Source: Apoderus coryli
Lineage: Eukaryota; Arthropoda; Insecta; Coleoptera; Attelabidae
Assembly: GCA_911728435.2 (NCBI GenBank)
Contig: OU452205.1
Location: 8,376,260-8,440,259 of the forward strand
Reading direction: 5' to 3'
DNA length: 64,000 bases
The notes beneath the pieces were generated by a model, which had not been told where the DNA came from, searched no databases, and worked only from the letters and a program-made list of their open reading frames with translations. The position numbers were made by a program, and so were the translations under genes. Positions within the stretch are counted from its first letter, which is position 1; each line of letters begins with the position of its first letter. This document shows positions 10,836 to 23,236 of this stretch, in pieces.

Positions 10836-11141
10836 ATGAAAAACAACATTTGTATCACGGGATTGATAAAAGATCAGAGACAAAAGGGTTTTAAAGGTGA
10901 ACACCTATCCAAGGTTTTCCAAAGTATTAAGGTCAATGTTGCCGCAGATGAAATTAAGAAGACATATCATATGAATACTAAGGCAGGAATGAAGGTTGTT
11001 TTGAAAATCAAGGAAAAAGGAAATATTGCAAGCTCGAGCTAGGACTGGTAATATATCGTTCAGAATCTGTGGCAATGATGATATGACTAAGGCTACATAC
11101 AATGTTTTTAAAAAGGCTAAGCAATTGAAGGACGTTGTTTA
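10836..11141 (+). pseudogene. LINE ORF1-like protein remnant (tentative)
   Basis: The open frame reads NNICITGLIKDQRQKGFKGE, LSKVFQSIKVNVAADEIKKT and then VVLKIKEKGN. After a shift come ARTGNISFRI and KATYNVFKKAKQLKDVV. The order (NNI-ITG, -VF--I-V----DI---YR, K-V-V-L----K, then YN-L--KAK-LK) is that of the RRM-like ORF1 or gag-like proteins of insect non-LTR elements. At least one frameshift is needed to join the parts. The terminal stop is at about 11139-11141. No reverse transcriptase follows. Identification is from motif order only. Confidence 0.4.
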
Positions 11142-11400
11142 GAAAAAAAGTGTACGCCACGGATTGTAAATTAATTCGATATTGCCTTGAGATAAAGCAA
11201 CTAAAACTACAACTTTTTTTATATCTTGTGTGTTTTTTTCATGTTGCTTCGTTTACGAGATACAAATTGAAAACATTTCTCAACATACCAAGAATATTTG
11301 CGAATAATTGGACTAAAAATCAGTAACGTTGATGTTATTTGACTGCGGCAATCATTTTGCCACAGATGGCGAGAAAAGTTTCAAACCTCGTTTCGAAGCG
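11140..11400. repeat. Dispersed repeat, first of two direct copies
   Basis: About 220 bp, recurring in the same orientation at 12335-12560 (shared AAAGTTGATGTTATTTGACTGCG-like and GTTGCTTCGTTTNCGAGATA segments), with a third partial copy at 12665-12745. It has the look of a transposon terminal region; no coding. Confidence 0.65.
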
Positions 11401-12095
11401 AGATATTAAGGCGATTGGTCTAAATGAAATTGTTGTGTTAGATGAAATATCAAAATGACGAAGAAATTTAAAATCTACTACTACCCTCGTAATATTGCAC
11501 TAATATAATTTTTTTTGTTTCAGCCTCGTATATTTTATAAGTTCTCAGCTCATGGTTTATTGTGGGAAAAATAATTTAATTTGTAAATCCATCTCGATGG
11601 GCATTCGTTTCATTTGGATATTCTCCATGTCAACATCAAGGCCGGCGTGTGTCGTATTTGTCCTGTTGGCTGACGTCTGGATGAAGGACCCTTTTTAGCC
11701 CTAGAGCAGCGGTGTTTTTAACCACCCCAGCGCATATAAATCATAATGTATGTGTTCAGCTGGAGGGGTGGGTGTACACTGTATATATGTATTTTCTGTT
11801 CTGCGTAGTCCCTTTTTTTGTGAAAAGTCCACCCCTATATAATATGCGATTTGAGTAGTCGAACTGGTTACTGCCACGTAGATATTATGAAGGGTCCGTA
11901 ACAATAGTATCAAAATGGATTTGGTGATTTGTTGAACTGATTTAATTAATGGTTTGGGGAACGAATTTCTTCAAGTTTGTTGCTAAGATAAATGATTTTT
12001 TTTTGCTTATAAGTACTTCCTGCTGGATTTCTAGTTCTGGAGAATAGAATAGATAACCAGAAGATTTCTCACCGATTATAACATTCAGCGGCTCA

Positions 12096-12245
12096 TATAT
12101 AGGGTGTTTAAATAAGACGCGGCAATATTTAAGGAGGCCATTTATCAGGTAATTTTATGAAAAAAAGTTCGTCCGAAAATGCATTGTTTCCAAGATACAA
12201 GGTGTTAATTTTTTCTTTTGTAAATAGGTAACGTTTTTTTTAATT
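12096..12245. repeat. Transposon end, related to 53690-53917
   Basis: Starts AGGGTGTTTAAATAAGACGCGG; the minus strand of 53690-53917 begins almost identically, including GACGCGGCAATATTTA and the later CAAGATA-AGGTGTTAA segment. It is therefore one end of a Tc1/mariner-like element without its transposase. Confidence 0.6.
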
Positions 12246-12334
12246 TGGCAGCATTGTTGCTAGAAATGGCCCTTACTATATCAAACTTATTAAGTCCAGT
12301 GGCGTTCGGTGCCAACCTCATAAAATTATTGACA

Positions 12335-12560
12335 AAAAAATGTACGTCACGAACTGTAATTTAATTTCGATATTGTCTTGAGATAAAACAACTAAAAATA
12401 CAACTTTTTTTTATCTCTCGTATTTTCTTCATATTATGTTGCTTCGTTTTCGAGATACAAATTTAAAACATTTTGCAACATGCCAAGAGTATTTGCCAAT
12501 AATTCGACTAAAGATCAGTAAAGTTGATGTTATTTGACTGCGCCAGTCATTTTTAATCTG
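12335..12560. repeat. Dispersed repeat, second direct copy
   Basis: Second copy of the 11140-11400 repeat, same orientation; diverged by scattered substitutions and small indels. Confidence 0.65.
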
Positions 12561-12754
12561 TCAAATTTGTTGAAGTCACTTAACATGAATCACTATAGAA
12601 ATGCCGAGATGACCGACATGCACATTTATGGGCTCGCTGATTTAAATGCATTAGATATTCTTTTCATATGTTGTTTTGTTTACGAGATAAAAACTTAAAA
12701 CATTTTTTAACATAACAAAAATATTCCTGAATAATTCAACTAAAAATAGAAACA

Positions 12755-13105
12755 TTTTTCTTTTTTTTTTTTGTTCTTGAACCATTTTTCCTTTTATTTT
12801 TTTTGTGTTCCAGGTTCTTGAAAAAATACATATAAAACGTAATGTCCTGCAAAATATATGTATTTTTATGTAAAAAAAAAATATTTTATACAATGCAATT
12901 TTTAGAATGTATAATTTATATTTTAAATTTTAATAACAAACTGTAATAAAAATAAATAATAGAATGACCTGAAGAAGACAATAAATCATCGCCGGAACGT
13001 AGTAATAAAGTTACACAAGCGAAATATAACTTTCAATAAAAATAAAAAAAAAATTGTTTTCAAGCACCTGAACCCAAAGGAAAAGAAAAATTAAAATTAT
13101 ATTTG
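12755..13105. mobile_element. Inverted pair of family B ribozyme-like elements
   Basis: The left part (12757-12850) carries the minus-oriented end TTCTTGAACCATTTTTCC and CCAGGTTCTTGAAAA. The right part (12963-13105) carries a plus-oriented copy with CTGAAGA, A, GAC..., GGAAC, ACGTAGTAA and CACCTGAACCCAAAG. Together they form a foldback of about 350 bp. In the plus copy stem II has lost its pairing and GAAAC is GGAAC, so the ribozyme core is degenerate. Same family as 5305-5470. Confidence 0.55.
12965..13003 (+). ncRNA. Degenerate hammerhead-like motif, family B
   Basis: CTGAAGA at 12969-12975 and GGAAC in place of GAAAC. Stem II does not pair well. Retained mainly as evidence of family membership. 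Confidence 0.35.
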
Positions 13106-14230
13106 TTGTTGTTTGTTTGAATACATTTATTTATTTTTTTGCTAGTTAATTACTCGTATCAAAGTCTGGGTTTTTGACCCAGCGTTCTAACCATTTCACA
13201 GGAGAATTTTTATTAAGGCAATCCTTGACTAGTCGACTGCTGTGTAGAGCCTCATGTAGGCAGATCATTTTGAATAAAATTGAAAACAAATTCTAATTGT
13301 AGGCCATAAACGTAATCACTTTGAACTAAACAAACATTTGACTTTTTTTTTTTTAGTTTAGAGAAAATAAGGAAATGATTGGGTTGGGTTCGATTCTCTC
13401 TCTTTTCCATAATAAAATGTCTATCACCAATTTTAACTAACTAGTGGTATATAGGTTGCCTTGGCTTACATTACCTTACCTGAAAGATCCTCATTTTCCA
13501 GCAACTTCATATAACTACTGTTGCTACAAAATTCCATTACACCTCTCACCTACGTGTATGGAATATGATACTATAGGTAAGGGTAAGGACATGTCGAAGA
13601 TGCCTTACAGCGATACCCCGCGATCGCGGGTAGACAGACATGCACAAGTCGAACGATTCCTGACTGCGATACATCGATGTTACACATGGATGTTTATCTA
13701 GAGGAATCGATAAAAACAAAATATATTATTACATCGCGATCGACAGCAACCATCGATGTGATCTGGTGTGATTGGTCTCATCGACATGACTTGTCAGCTG
13801 ATCGTAACAACCAGTATTTACCTACCAGTGGCGTACCAAATTGTTAAAATTATTAATTTAATTATCGATAAGGAGATGCTAATTGAATTAAGTTATACTG
13901 TATCAGTCCTGTGGGATAACAGGTGGCTCTTGCAAATAATTTACAGAAGCCACGCCACTGAGCATCGAGGTGTGATTGAAGCGATAGGTGCACACCGCCA
14001 TCCAGAACCCTCATGCTTGGGTTTGCATACAATATTTGGACATTACGAAGGTTACACCAAATTTGGTATGTTCGAATAACACCGGCGATAATTATCGACC
14101 ACAAAACAACGAGCGCATATTTAGCATGGGATATCCATTATCGCTCGGAACGGACTTACAGCCTACCGTCACTGTCACTTATTGTTTACATGTGTTTTGT
14201 GGTGAATCGTGTTAGTTTGTGTTACTAATA
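13106..14230. other. No gene recognised
   Basis: Contains a possible small inverted-repeat element at 13825-13964 (CAGTGGCGTA at one end, ACGCCACTG at the other) but without a clear target duplication. Overlapping short open frames on both strands (13444-14228) show no known motif. Confidence 0.35.
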
Positions 14231-14238
14231 GTAACAAA

Positions 14239-14720
14239 ATGGCAAATGTTGATAATATTGCAGAAGTTGTAGGCGATCCGGCGGGTGCGGTAGCAGCAGC
14301 GAATTCCATTTGATGTTGTTTCAATATTGAACCATTCCTTTTGGCCATCATTTTTCAGATAAATTTGCATAGAACCGACCACTACACAACGCTGGTCGGT
14401 CTTGCATCAACGTGATCAGTTTGTACCTTTGCTCCGCAGATTCATACCCTTCACTTCATTCACAATAAAAAAAAATCGGGTGCCTCTACTGCCAGTGATT
14501 TAAATACGTTTCAATTATTGGTTAATATCGTGAACCAAGGAGGAATGTCGTAGTCACCCTTCAACATTGTCCAACTCATTATCGCAATCGGTACAAAAAT
14601 ACCTTATCGAATGAAAAGAGTATCGCATGCGTAATTTTCCCGATACAAATATCACGTTAGAAATTTATGGAATGAACTCCAACATAGCATCACACCTTAG
14701 CTTCGGCATGTTGTTACCCT
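14239..14720 (+). pseudogene. Unrecognised coding remnant with a good start context
   Basis: AACAAAATGG is a strong arthropod start context. The frame reads MANVDNIAEVVGDPAGAVAA and AANSI, then stops at 14311-14313. A one-base shift just before the stop continues as IPFDVVSILNHSFWPSFFR. Further downstream, MRNFPDTNI at about 14630-14656 resembles the RFPDTN segment of Harbinger-type nucleases, but that is a weak hint. I cannot name the protein. It may be a 5' exon or the start of a broken transposon gene. The upstream 14090-14235 is richer in CpG than its surroundings. Confidence 0.3.
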
Positions 14721-16009
14721 CACTGCGATACTTCGCGACAACTTGAGACACTTCACAAAACTGAAAGAGAGATATCCAACTAAAAATAAAAACTCTAAAA
14801 ACTTTTACATTAATATTCATTTCTGAACTTCAGAAACACAATGTTTATGGATGTCTACAATTTACAACTTGGAAACTTTAACAATAGAAGCTGTGTTGTG
14901 TTTCATATTAAATTCTCTAGTATTTTCCCCTATGCGTTTCCTTCTATAGTTTTAGTCAAGAAGCACACAGAAAAGCAGACATGTTTTAAATAAAGGGTGA
15001 GCAACTCATAAATTATTCACCGCACCTGATCCCTTTTCCACCCTTTTTTTTTCTTTTCATACATTTCGCAACACCCTAACTGTACTTTCGAGACAATAGG
15101 ATACAAACATACTTTCGAAATGTGCTGTGTAAAAGTTCAATTAGTTGATATTAGACACTGTTCATTTGACTACAAACATGAAAGGATTTTATAAGTTTTT
15201 AAGTTAAGATCGTTTAGGTTTAGGTGCTTTAGCTTCATCTTGTATTATGGGTTTCATAATTTAATAGAAGAAAAAATGGAAACTTTATATGTTCATTCGG
15301 TTGTTTGCCGCTGCAACATGATACACCTCGAGGCTAGAAACTTTCAATTGAGTACAACAATGGATAATTGTGACAATAATAATTTTGACCCCCCGCCCCC
15401 GCACACTATACTAGTCGTGTGATGAGGATAAAAATTCGTTGTGGAGCTTTGAATGGAAATACACGTTTTATGCTTACGAATAAAATGTTTTATTGTAAGT
15501 CAAAAACGCTTTAAACTATTTATACGATTTTTTCCTTTCATAAATACTTGGCTAATATTGTTTTGAATTTGTTAAACGTTTAAAAATAAAAAAGAATATT
15601 AGGTTAGATTGAATTAGGAAGTCTTCGGTTCAAATCCTGGTAGGTAGTATTTTATTTAACATTTTTTTTTGTATTTCTCCCTTTAAATGACGGTTAAAAA
15701 GGTATGTGTGTTTGGTGGCCATTGGCGTACCGAAAATATTTTTTTAGGGATATAGGTATAAATTTAAAATACATGTACCTAAACTTTTTTTTGCTACAAT
15801 GTGTGTAACATAAATATCAGAAAATCTCATAGGTGATTAGTTATTTAATAATAACAATAATAATAAAGATTTTATTGTAAAAAAAAGATATTTTTACAAA
15901 AGGCGAAGATGAAGCACTGCTTCCTAACTTAACCTCAGTTTAACTTATATTTTACCTTAATCTAAACTGAAATTTGTTTTATATTGCTGACCAAAATAAG
16001 TATATTTTT
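14721..16009. other. No gene seen
   Basis: AT-rich. A tRNA-like B-box sequence (GGTTCAAATCC at about 15629) occurs without a matching A box, so no SINE is called. Confidence 0.4.
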
Positions 16010-16354
16010 TTACAAATTAATATTACGTGTCTGACAGTTCCTAAACGAAAATCCCTGTAAACTTTTTATAGTCTCCGGTAGTCTTTCGTGAATTATTTTT
16101 TGTTTTTTTTTGGTACAAACCCTTTTACAGAATATTGTTTTAGAATCTTCTTCGGTGTCGCTTGAAGGCTCTGAATCATATTTTTTACACATTTTAAATA
16201 AAATAGATTTTAAGTTGTCGCTTAAATTATTTGAGAAATCATCTTCCCCTAGTTGTTGAAAACCCAAAAATTTTATATTAATAAAGTTGTAGGTATATCT
16301 CCGTCGAAGATTTTCGGTAATAATAAAAATTATACCATTAGTTGACAAATCCAA
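16010..16354 (-). other. Open frame of 114 residues, unrecognised
   Basis: The frame contains an acidic serine-rich segment (SEPSSDTEEDSK) followed by a basic one (TKKKQKIIHER). No family recognised, no neighbouring coding parts, and no splice signals I would trust. It could be chance or a fragment of an unknown mobile-element protein. Confidence 0.2.
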
Positions 16355-17017
16355 ATCCTAATACTGTAAATTTTAATCATATTAACTTCTGACTGTAAAA
16401 ACTTAAAAACCTAATTGGTATGGAATCGAATAAATTAGTGTTTTTTTACTGTATTATAATTACTGTTAATTGATCTTCATTTTCACTGAGTTTAAAGACG
16501 TTGGAACGTACACAACTTCAGATTTATTGCAGTAAACTGATCAAAACTTTAGTATTACTGATACTCTCCTTTTAACGTTTCGCGTAGTTTTAACTCAGAT
16601 ATAACGTCTACTATTTAATCAAGCTCACAATAAAGTTAACTTAAAACATTGTCAGTTTCTTGGTTAATTTTTAAAAGTATCGAGATATAGATGGCAAAAT
16701 TTATATATTATGACAGTCCAAAATCATTTCATTTCTAATAGGTTTCATTTATGAAAATTTACATTTTATTTGTAGTTAACTTTGTCGTTTTTAATCATTT
16801 AGAGCACATTGTATTACTTAATTAACAAATAACAAACTTACGGAAATTCTTTCACCCGTTTAATGTTTATCCGTGCTGCAACTTACTATTCAGCACTCAG
16901 TTGCCATCTAGGTATTACATGCCCTTGTAGGATCAATGTTTGCCTATTTTCAACAATATAGATCATATTTTTTAATAATCCTACAAAGATACGTAAGTGT
17001 GCCAAATTTCATTTTGA

Positions 17018-17066
17018 TATCGAGACATGTTTCGGAAATATTACTAAAAACACATCGTCAGGAATT
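17018..17066 (-). ncRNA. Degenerate hammerhead-like motif
   Basis: On the minus strand: CTGACGA, T, a poorly paired 20-nt segment, CC, GAAACATGTC. The core and the GTC cleavage-site triplet are present but stems I and II do not pair convincingly. Confidence 0.35.
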
Positions 17067-17224
17067 TACAAATAATACCCTGTATATGAAAAACTAAGCA
17101 TTTTTCGATATATGTTCATATGAAAAAAACATCTTTAATATCGCTGTAGAACGTCCCCTTAAATAGTTTTAAGTTAATTTCGGGACACCCTGTATAGGCT
17201 GATAAATTGAGATCGAATCAAATA

Positions 17225-17415
17225 CGTCAATACATTTCTTCTATATCTATTAATGAAAGAAAGTTGACATTTTGAGCATCCGCGTCAAATTAAATGTATC
17301 CGTTTGGTGCGCAGTTTTATTTACAATAACACTCGTCACATCAAATGCTAATATTTTATCTTTTTTTTTATACATTTTGCACAACTATGTGACTATTTGA
17401 CATCAAAATGTTTCA
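17225..17415. repeat. Dispersed repeat, inverted copy of 4440-4640
   Basis: See 4440-4640; same blocks in reverse orientation. Confidence 0.6.
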
Positions 17416-17518
17416 AATCTATACGATAACTGTAAATTTATATCATGACAGTGTATAATTATTGTCAGGTAACAATATGTGCAGACTGGCTACAATTTCA
17501 ATAATAAAAACAAGTTCC

Positions 17519-17595
17519 ATTCCCAGTATTGAACTCGCAACCTTACGATTACGAAGACTTAACGTTAACACATAGACCATGATTGCCCAGAACCT
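17519..17595 (-). mobile_element. tRNA-derived SINE head
   Basis: On the minus strand an A-box-like TGGTCTATGTGTTAACG is followed about 30 nt later by a B-box-like GAGTTCAATACTGGG, with AAGTCTTCGTAATCGTAAGG between them. This order and spacing are those of the tRNA-like head of insect SINEs (relatives read TGG-CTAGTGGTTAGCG ... GGTTCGA-ACC). It lacks a plausible acceptor stem and is not a functional tRNA. The tail was not identified. The overlapping frame 17443-17712 is not a gene. Confidence 0.55.
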
Positions 17596-17868
17596 AAATG
17601 CTGACGACACGACGGTAAAGTAGACTATTACTCTAGAGGTAATATTTACAAAATAAGACCATACAGCGAGGATCTTGGATGCAGAACATACTGTCAGGGG
17701 AGAAGAAAACAAAGCAATATTTTTTTGGGAAATGTCTTAGTTGACAGTTGATGATGATTTAACACATTTCCTAAGTCAACCAGGCATTGTATACATTTGC
17801 TAGGAATTCTATACAATGCCTTGTTTTAGCACATTGCTGGTAACATATACATTAGTTTTAACTATTAT

Positions 17869-18222
17869 TTGAAGTGAATGAAAGTCGAAACTACACGAAA
17901 TAAGTGATATACATATATTACTCAATGATTACTAAAATTGAAACCAAACACGTTTCGAAGCTTCGAGCTTAAATTTGCATAAACGTTTACAAATTTAATT
18001 TAATTTTTAATTAATACATTTTCCTCGAGCTGACTCGATGCATTTCTCGTAGTATACTAAAAGATTTTTACACTATGCATATTTATAGCATTTCTCTAAC
18101 ATTTACACTTGACCACTGATGATGAATCTCGAAATTTCGAAACATGTTTAGTTTTATTTTTAGTAATCATTGAGTAATATATTAAACTTATTTCGTGGAG
18201 TTTCGACTTTCCTATACTTCAA
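17869..18222. mobile_element. Foldback element, family A
   Basis: Inverted arms: left from TTGAAGTGAATGAAAGTCGA (17869), right ending with its near complement at 18222. Both include CACGAAATAAGT and ATATTACTCAATGATTACT. Each arm has a ribozyme-like motif: 17945-17975 (minus, 5' half lost) and 18113-18151 (plus). The right end has the family A block TTTCGTGGAGT. Length about 354 bp. Confidence 0.75.
18113..18151 (+). ncRNA. Hammerhead-like motif, family A
   Basis: CTGATGA (18116-18122), T, GAA..TTC as a short stem II, GAAACATGTTTAG. Stem I is poorly paired, so this copy has probably decayed. GTGGAG follows 45 nt downstream. Confidence 0.45.
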
Positions 18223-18789
18223 TATGGATTATTTATTTAGTTTTAATTGACATGCGGATTTTTATCTTTAACTATACTTAATATAAATTATAAAATGTCA
18301 CCAACATCTACTTGTTGAGTGCTGTCTGCTCTTGGCATTCACCGCGTGCCTTATGATTTTAAATGTGACATACAGGCCTACAGTGAACACTAGGAGAAAG
18401 ACAAAGCTAAAATAGCTTACCAATCATATCTTGCTACACAATAACTTACCTTTTGATTACTAACAATTTAAATATACTGGAGTCATAATAACGATAGAAT
18501 ATGAAAAATATATTTAAATCTAAAATTAAACAATCAAAGATCATTACGAGAATGCATACATAATAAAAAATTGACATTAAAAATGCACCCTGTAGTAGTG
18601 GCTATTGAAAGTTGAACACTATTTTAGTCAAATTTTATGGGCAATTTTATTAATATTTTCTTCGCGAAAAGCACTACGACCAATAAGTTCGGAGATGCAG
18701 CCGGTGGAGATCAACAGTATTCACTCGCTAACTCAGGGATTTCAGTTGTGAACTCTAAGATCGAGCCACAAACCTTGTCACGAAATTGA
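18223..18789. other. No gene seen
   Basis: Intergenic; nothing recognised. Confidence 0.4.
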
Positions 18790-20345
18790 CACACTCAATC
18801 ACCACCATTCACTGGCTGCTGTAGGTGAGCTGCCCATCGTTATGCGTTCTCTCTCCTTTGCATCCTCATGTGCTCGACCCTGCTCTTCAAAAACTCGATG
18901 ACCCTCGTAAATGGTACGCCTCCATCTCGGTCGGTCATGCGCGATCTGCTCCCAGTTGTTCTTTACATCTAAGCCACACTTCATCATGTTGGTCTTAAGA
19001 ACATCCTCTTTTGCTGCCCTCCCTGATTTCGTGAGCCGACCTTAAGTTGTGAATAAAGGATTCCCTTTGGAAGGCGCTCCGTTGGCATGAAAATTACGTG
19101 GCCAGTCCATCGCTGCTGGTGCCTGACAATCATGCTAGTTGATTCAGCCAAAAGATCCGCTTCCTGATCTTATACGATGCTGAATTTCATGATCGATATT
19201 TGAGTTCGGCACGAGAATGCTGCCGAGGTAAGAGAAACTCTCGATGTTTTGAAGTCTGTCTATGTTAACTCGAATATTTGGTAGGACACCCACAGTGTTT
19301 GGTGCAGGCTCGTAGAGAATCTGTGTTTTCTTTATATTTAGTTCAAGCCCGATACTCCGATATGCTGTTAGATGAATTTAATATACATTGAAGATCCTCT
19401 TCTGTATCAGCTAGGACAACGTTGTCATCCGCGTATTGAAGCTCAATGACTGATGTGGATACGATCTTCGTCCCAGCTTGCAGTCTACGAAGGTTGAAGA
19501 GTCCGCCGCCATCATATCTGTAGACGATCTCTATCCCCCAGGTAGTTCATCCTTAACAAGTTGATTGACCGTTCCCACAAACATCGAGAACAAAATCGGT
19601 GCAATGACACAATCCTGCTTTACGCCAGTTGTTATTGGAAAGGGTTCTCCCAGTCCGCTGCTGTTGAGAACTGCTGATTTCATATTATCGAGTATCCGGA
19701 TGAATTTCTGAAGACATCCGTTGAGCTTCAATATCCTCCACAGGGCCTCTCGGTTAACAGAGTAAAACGCCTTGACAAGGTCTATAAAACCCATGTAGAG
19801 AGGACGATTTTGCGCCCGTGACTTTTCCTGTATTTGCCTGGCACTAAATATTAAGTCGGCAGTACCCCTGTTGGGTTTAAAACCATATTGTGTTGCCGGC
19901 AAGCACCCTTCCGAGAGTGGGAGAAGACGATTGGACAGAATTCTTGCAACAAACTTTCCGGCGATGCAATGGAGAGGAGTGAGATACCACGATAGTTTCC
20001 ACAGACGGACCTATCCCCTTCTTAAATATAGTGACAATTGAGGCATATTTTGGTTATTAGAACATGAGAATGCTCCAATATCACAGGTCCTCCTTCTTTA
20101 AAAAGCTCAGAAGATATGCCATCAGAGCTTTGTTGTTTTTAAGTTGTCGATTTGCTTTACCAACTTCTTGCAGATAAGGTACATCTCCCAAGTGTTGTTG
20201 TGTTGGTCTATGTGGAACCGATCTCGTGTTGCATTATCAACAGCCGGTCGATATAGCCTTAGTGAGTCACCTGGTATATTTAAACCTTGCTTATAGAATT
20301 TATTTGTCGTAATTATGGTGGAAATTCTGGTGATGACCTTTCTCA
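18790..20345 (-). pseudogene. Non-LTR retrotransposon (LINE) reverse transcriptase, broken
   Basis: Read from 20345 downward. After a degenerate upstream part comes SSDGISSELFKEGGPVILEH, then the open frame 19902-19531 with QYGFKPNRGTADLIFSARQ (finger region), YMGFIDLVKAFYSVNREALW (motif A; FIDL-KAFD in relatives, with the second D changed to Y) and PFPITTGVKQDCVIAPILFS (motif B). Motif C and the thumb follow with several stops. The C-terminal frame 18987-18799 reads [20 protein letters not shown] and WRRTI-EG, typical of this family's end. The same family occurs at 46740-47013 and 56888-57610. Multiple stops and the altered motif A show it is inactive. Confidence 0.85.
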
Positions 20346-21801
20346 ATCACCTAGGCTAACAAAACAATATTGACAATAAAAAAAAATCAATGAACGGTTG
20401 AGCTAATAAAATCGTTGTATAACTTCCGTGTCACAAATAAATGTTGACTTCATCGGCCTTTCTGTTTACTAACTGTAGTCTAATGTTTACGATGATGGGT
20501 CATCCTGTTTTATTTAAACGCGAAATTACCGAGTACCATCACGCGATCAGAAGTTTATATACATATTTTTCTCCAGGGACAACATATGTGCCTTGGTATG
20601 TATATCTATAAAGAGGGATTAATTTCGGAAAATTACTTTTACTATTCCTGCTTCTGGTGCTAGTATTGTTTGGGGAATTAATACATGTATATGATGGGTA
20701 GTCACTACAGACTTTTACTACTCTTGATTCCTTTGAGAATTTGTAAAAATTTAGTAGGTACAGGGGTTAAGAACTGTTGGGAATATACATCAAAACGAAT
20801 GCGAAATATTTTAAGGGATGATTGTTCAACGGCAATTTTTGTCTATTACATACATTTTGGTCAAAAGTTAATTATTAGAAATAATTTGTTTTTTTTTGTG
20901 TAAATAGAACGCCTAGATCCTAGAGATACCCCTTTATTCCTTCAAAACATTTATTTACCCTGTTGTTTTTCAGTGATTTTTGCGTTTCGATAATACTGCA
21001 ATAAGTTCAGGATGAGGATTACCTTTAGTGTAATTTGAAAGTTTGCTGTAAACCAGTTTAATATACGAATCAATTTCTTTTATTTTACCATATAGCCTGT
21101 TCATGTTTGTCGGGTCAAAAATGACATTTATTTAGGTACGACAGTTTTTTCAACAATGCCCCTGATCTGATTTTTTTCGAAATAATAGTTAGTTCTTCAT
21201 AAATCAGTTGCCGTTTTATCTGTCATACTAACACATATTCAGCTTTTACCAACTCATGTACGAGTACCTAATTAATTCTATTCTGGAATCATTTGTTAGC
21301 ATTTCTTTGCCATAATATTTTATATGGACGATGGCAATCTAAAAAAAAAAGAACGGGTTGGCAGTTAGATAGTCATTATCAGCTGTTTTAAACATATGAC
21401 AATGGCGTGCCGGTAGTGACGTAGGCGGACGTCGCGTCGCGACGACCTAACATCGACGTGGTGTTGTTGCGTGGTGACCGTGGTATTTGTGATATTATTG
21501 GTCGATATGGGCCGTAAACTATAAATAGGACGACTTTATTTTGTTTGCGTTTTCACTACACTATATTTTTCTTATGACTAATAATTTTTTTACTATTGTT
21601 ACCATTATATTCTTTTATACAAAAAAAGTTTTGTCAATGGTTAATTTGATTTTGATGTCCAAATTATTAATTTTATTTATAACTCGTTGGAAATTCATTA
21701 ACAATATTAGCACCATAACAAATAAGGAGACTTTTGCAGTCAGTGTTATATTCCAGCTGTTTATATGATGTATGATCTGTATAAGAAGGAGAGTTAATAT
21801 A
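20346..21801. other. No gene recognised; CpG-rich patch with TATA-like box
   Basis: 21410-21535 is strongly CpG-rich compared with the rest and ends in CTATAAATAGGACGAC. It could be a promoter of an unrecognised transcript or an LTR fragment. No coding follows that I can recognise. Confidence 0.3.
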
Positions 21802-22206
21802 TACAGGGTGTCCGGAAATGACGTGTACAACGGAATAACACAAATTCCTTGGCCGAAAATATGATGATTTAGGTCAACTTATCTATATACAAAATTGCGT
21901 GGTTTGGACGCCAAAGGGCTTTAAAAGTGAATATTTTTTTTACGTTTTTTCAAATAAATCCAAAAATATTTGATGGATTTTAATCATTTTTTAGATACGC
22001 GTTAACACAAATAAACTACAGTTTTTTATTGAAGAAACTCCATTTTTTAAAATTACAGGGTGTTTAAAAGCTTAGTCACAATAAATTATCTACCCATATT
22101 TTTTGTAACCCTCGTATAATCAATACCAGTTTTTTTCTGTGAATATTTAATTTTATTTAGAATCTATTTACTCTCTTAAAAAATTTTTGTTTGTGAAACA
22201 GTCTCG

Positions 22207-22748
22207 AGACAAAAAATAGTATATTGTGCAACGAACATGAAATGACATATATTTCCTACGAGTATGATTGTTTGCAGCATGAGCCGCAGGCGAGTGCTGC
22301 AAATCATACGAGTAGGAAATGGTCATTTCATGTGAGTTTCACACTATACTTTTTCTACGACTGTTTTAATGCTTTTGAATAAATTTTAGGAAAATATTTG
22401 TTCTTCGAAACATACCCCTGTTCGTAAGCCTAAATACGATAAGTTAGAAGTATTAAATTGACTAGGTGGTGTTAAACTATATTCACTATCACTGTTTTTG
22501 TGTTGAAATTAGAGAAATACTTAATTATAATTATTATTAATTATAAATACCTAAACTGTCAATTTGGTGTGTTTGTATTGTCGGCGTTCCTATGGTGATT
22601 TTTCATGGCGGACGCTACTTTTGTCACTACTAGGAAATTTGCCCGTGGCAAATATTAATTGTGCACGGGTAAATGAAAAACAGCATTACAATGTACTACA
22701 TTTTCAAATCATGATTGAACATATAATAAAGACATTTAAAGACAGTCT
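22207..22748. mobile_element. Hairpin element, inverted copy of 3672-4250
   Basis: Starts AATAGTATATTGTGCAACG and ends near ATTTAAAGACAGTCTCGG. Carries the same hairpin (22218-22350) and the GTCGTAGAAAAAGTATAGT border on the opposite strand. Sits between the arms of the 21804-23687 element. Confidence 0.7.
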
Positions 22749-23236
22749 CGGAGGTAGTTAAAATTCATAATGACTTAGAGATAAACCGTAAAAAGAAAAA
22801 GACGAAATTCTAAGCTTAAATCAGGTTAAATGACATTACAATAACCAATAATAACCACCTTTTAATAAATACTTTGCGCTACGTTACAAAAATTATTAAG
22901 TACTGATTCAGGCATGTAGGGATTTAGAAAATATTTTTTTATCTCTAAACTGCTTGACAAACTAAAATTTTGTAAGAGAGTAAATAGTTTCTAAATAAAA
23001 TAAGCTATTGACAGAAAAAAACTGGTAGTGATTATACGAGGGTTACAACAAATATGGGTAGATAAGTTATTGTGACTAAGCTTTTAAACTCCCTGTAATT
23101 CTAGAAATTGGAGTTTCTTCAATAAAAAAAATGTAGTTTATTGGTGCAAACGTGTATCTAAAAAATTAATAAAATCTATCAAATATTTTTCGATTTATTT
23201 GAATAAACGTAAAAAAATATTCATTTTTAATTTTTC

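Noticed and set aside
15600..15660. tRNA B-box-like GGTTCAAATCC
   Set aside because: No A box at the right distance and no cloverleaf; same for GGTTCGAATCC at about 34812.
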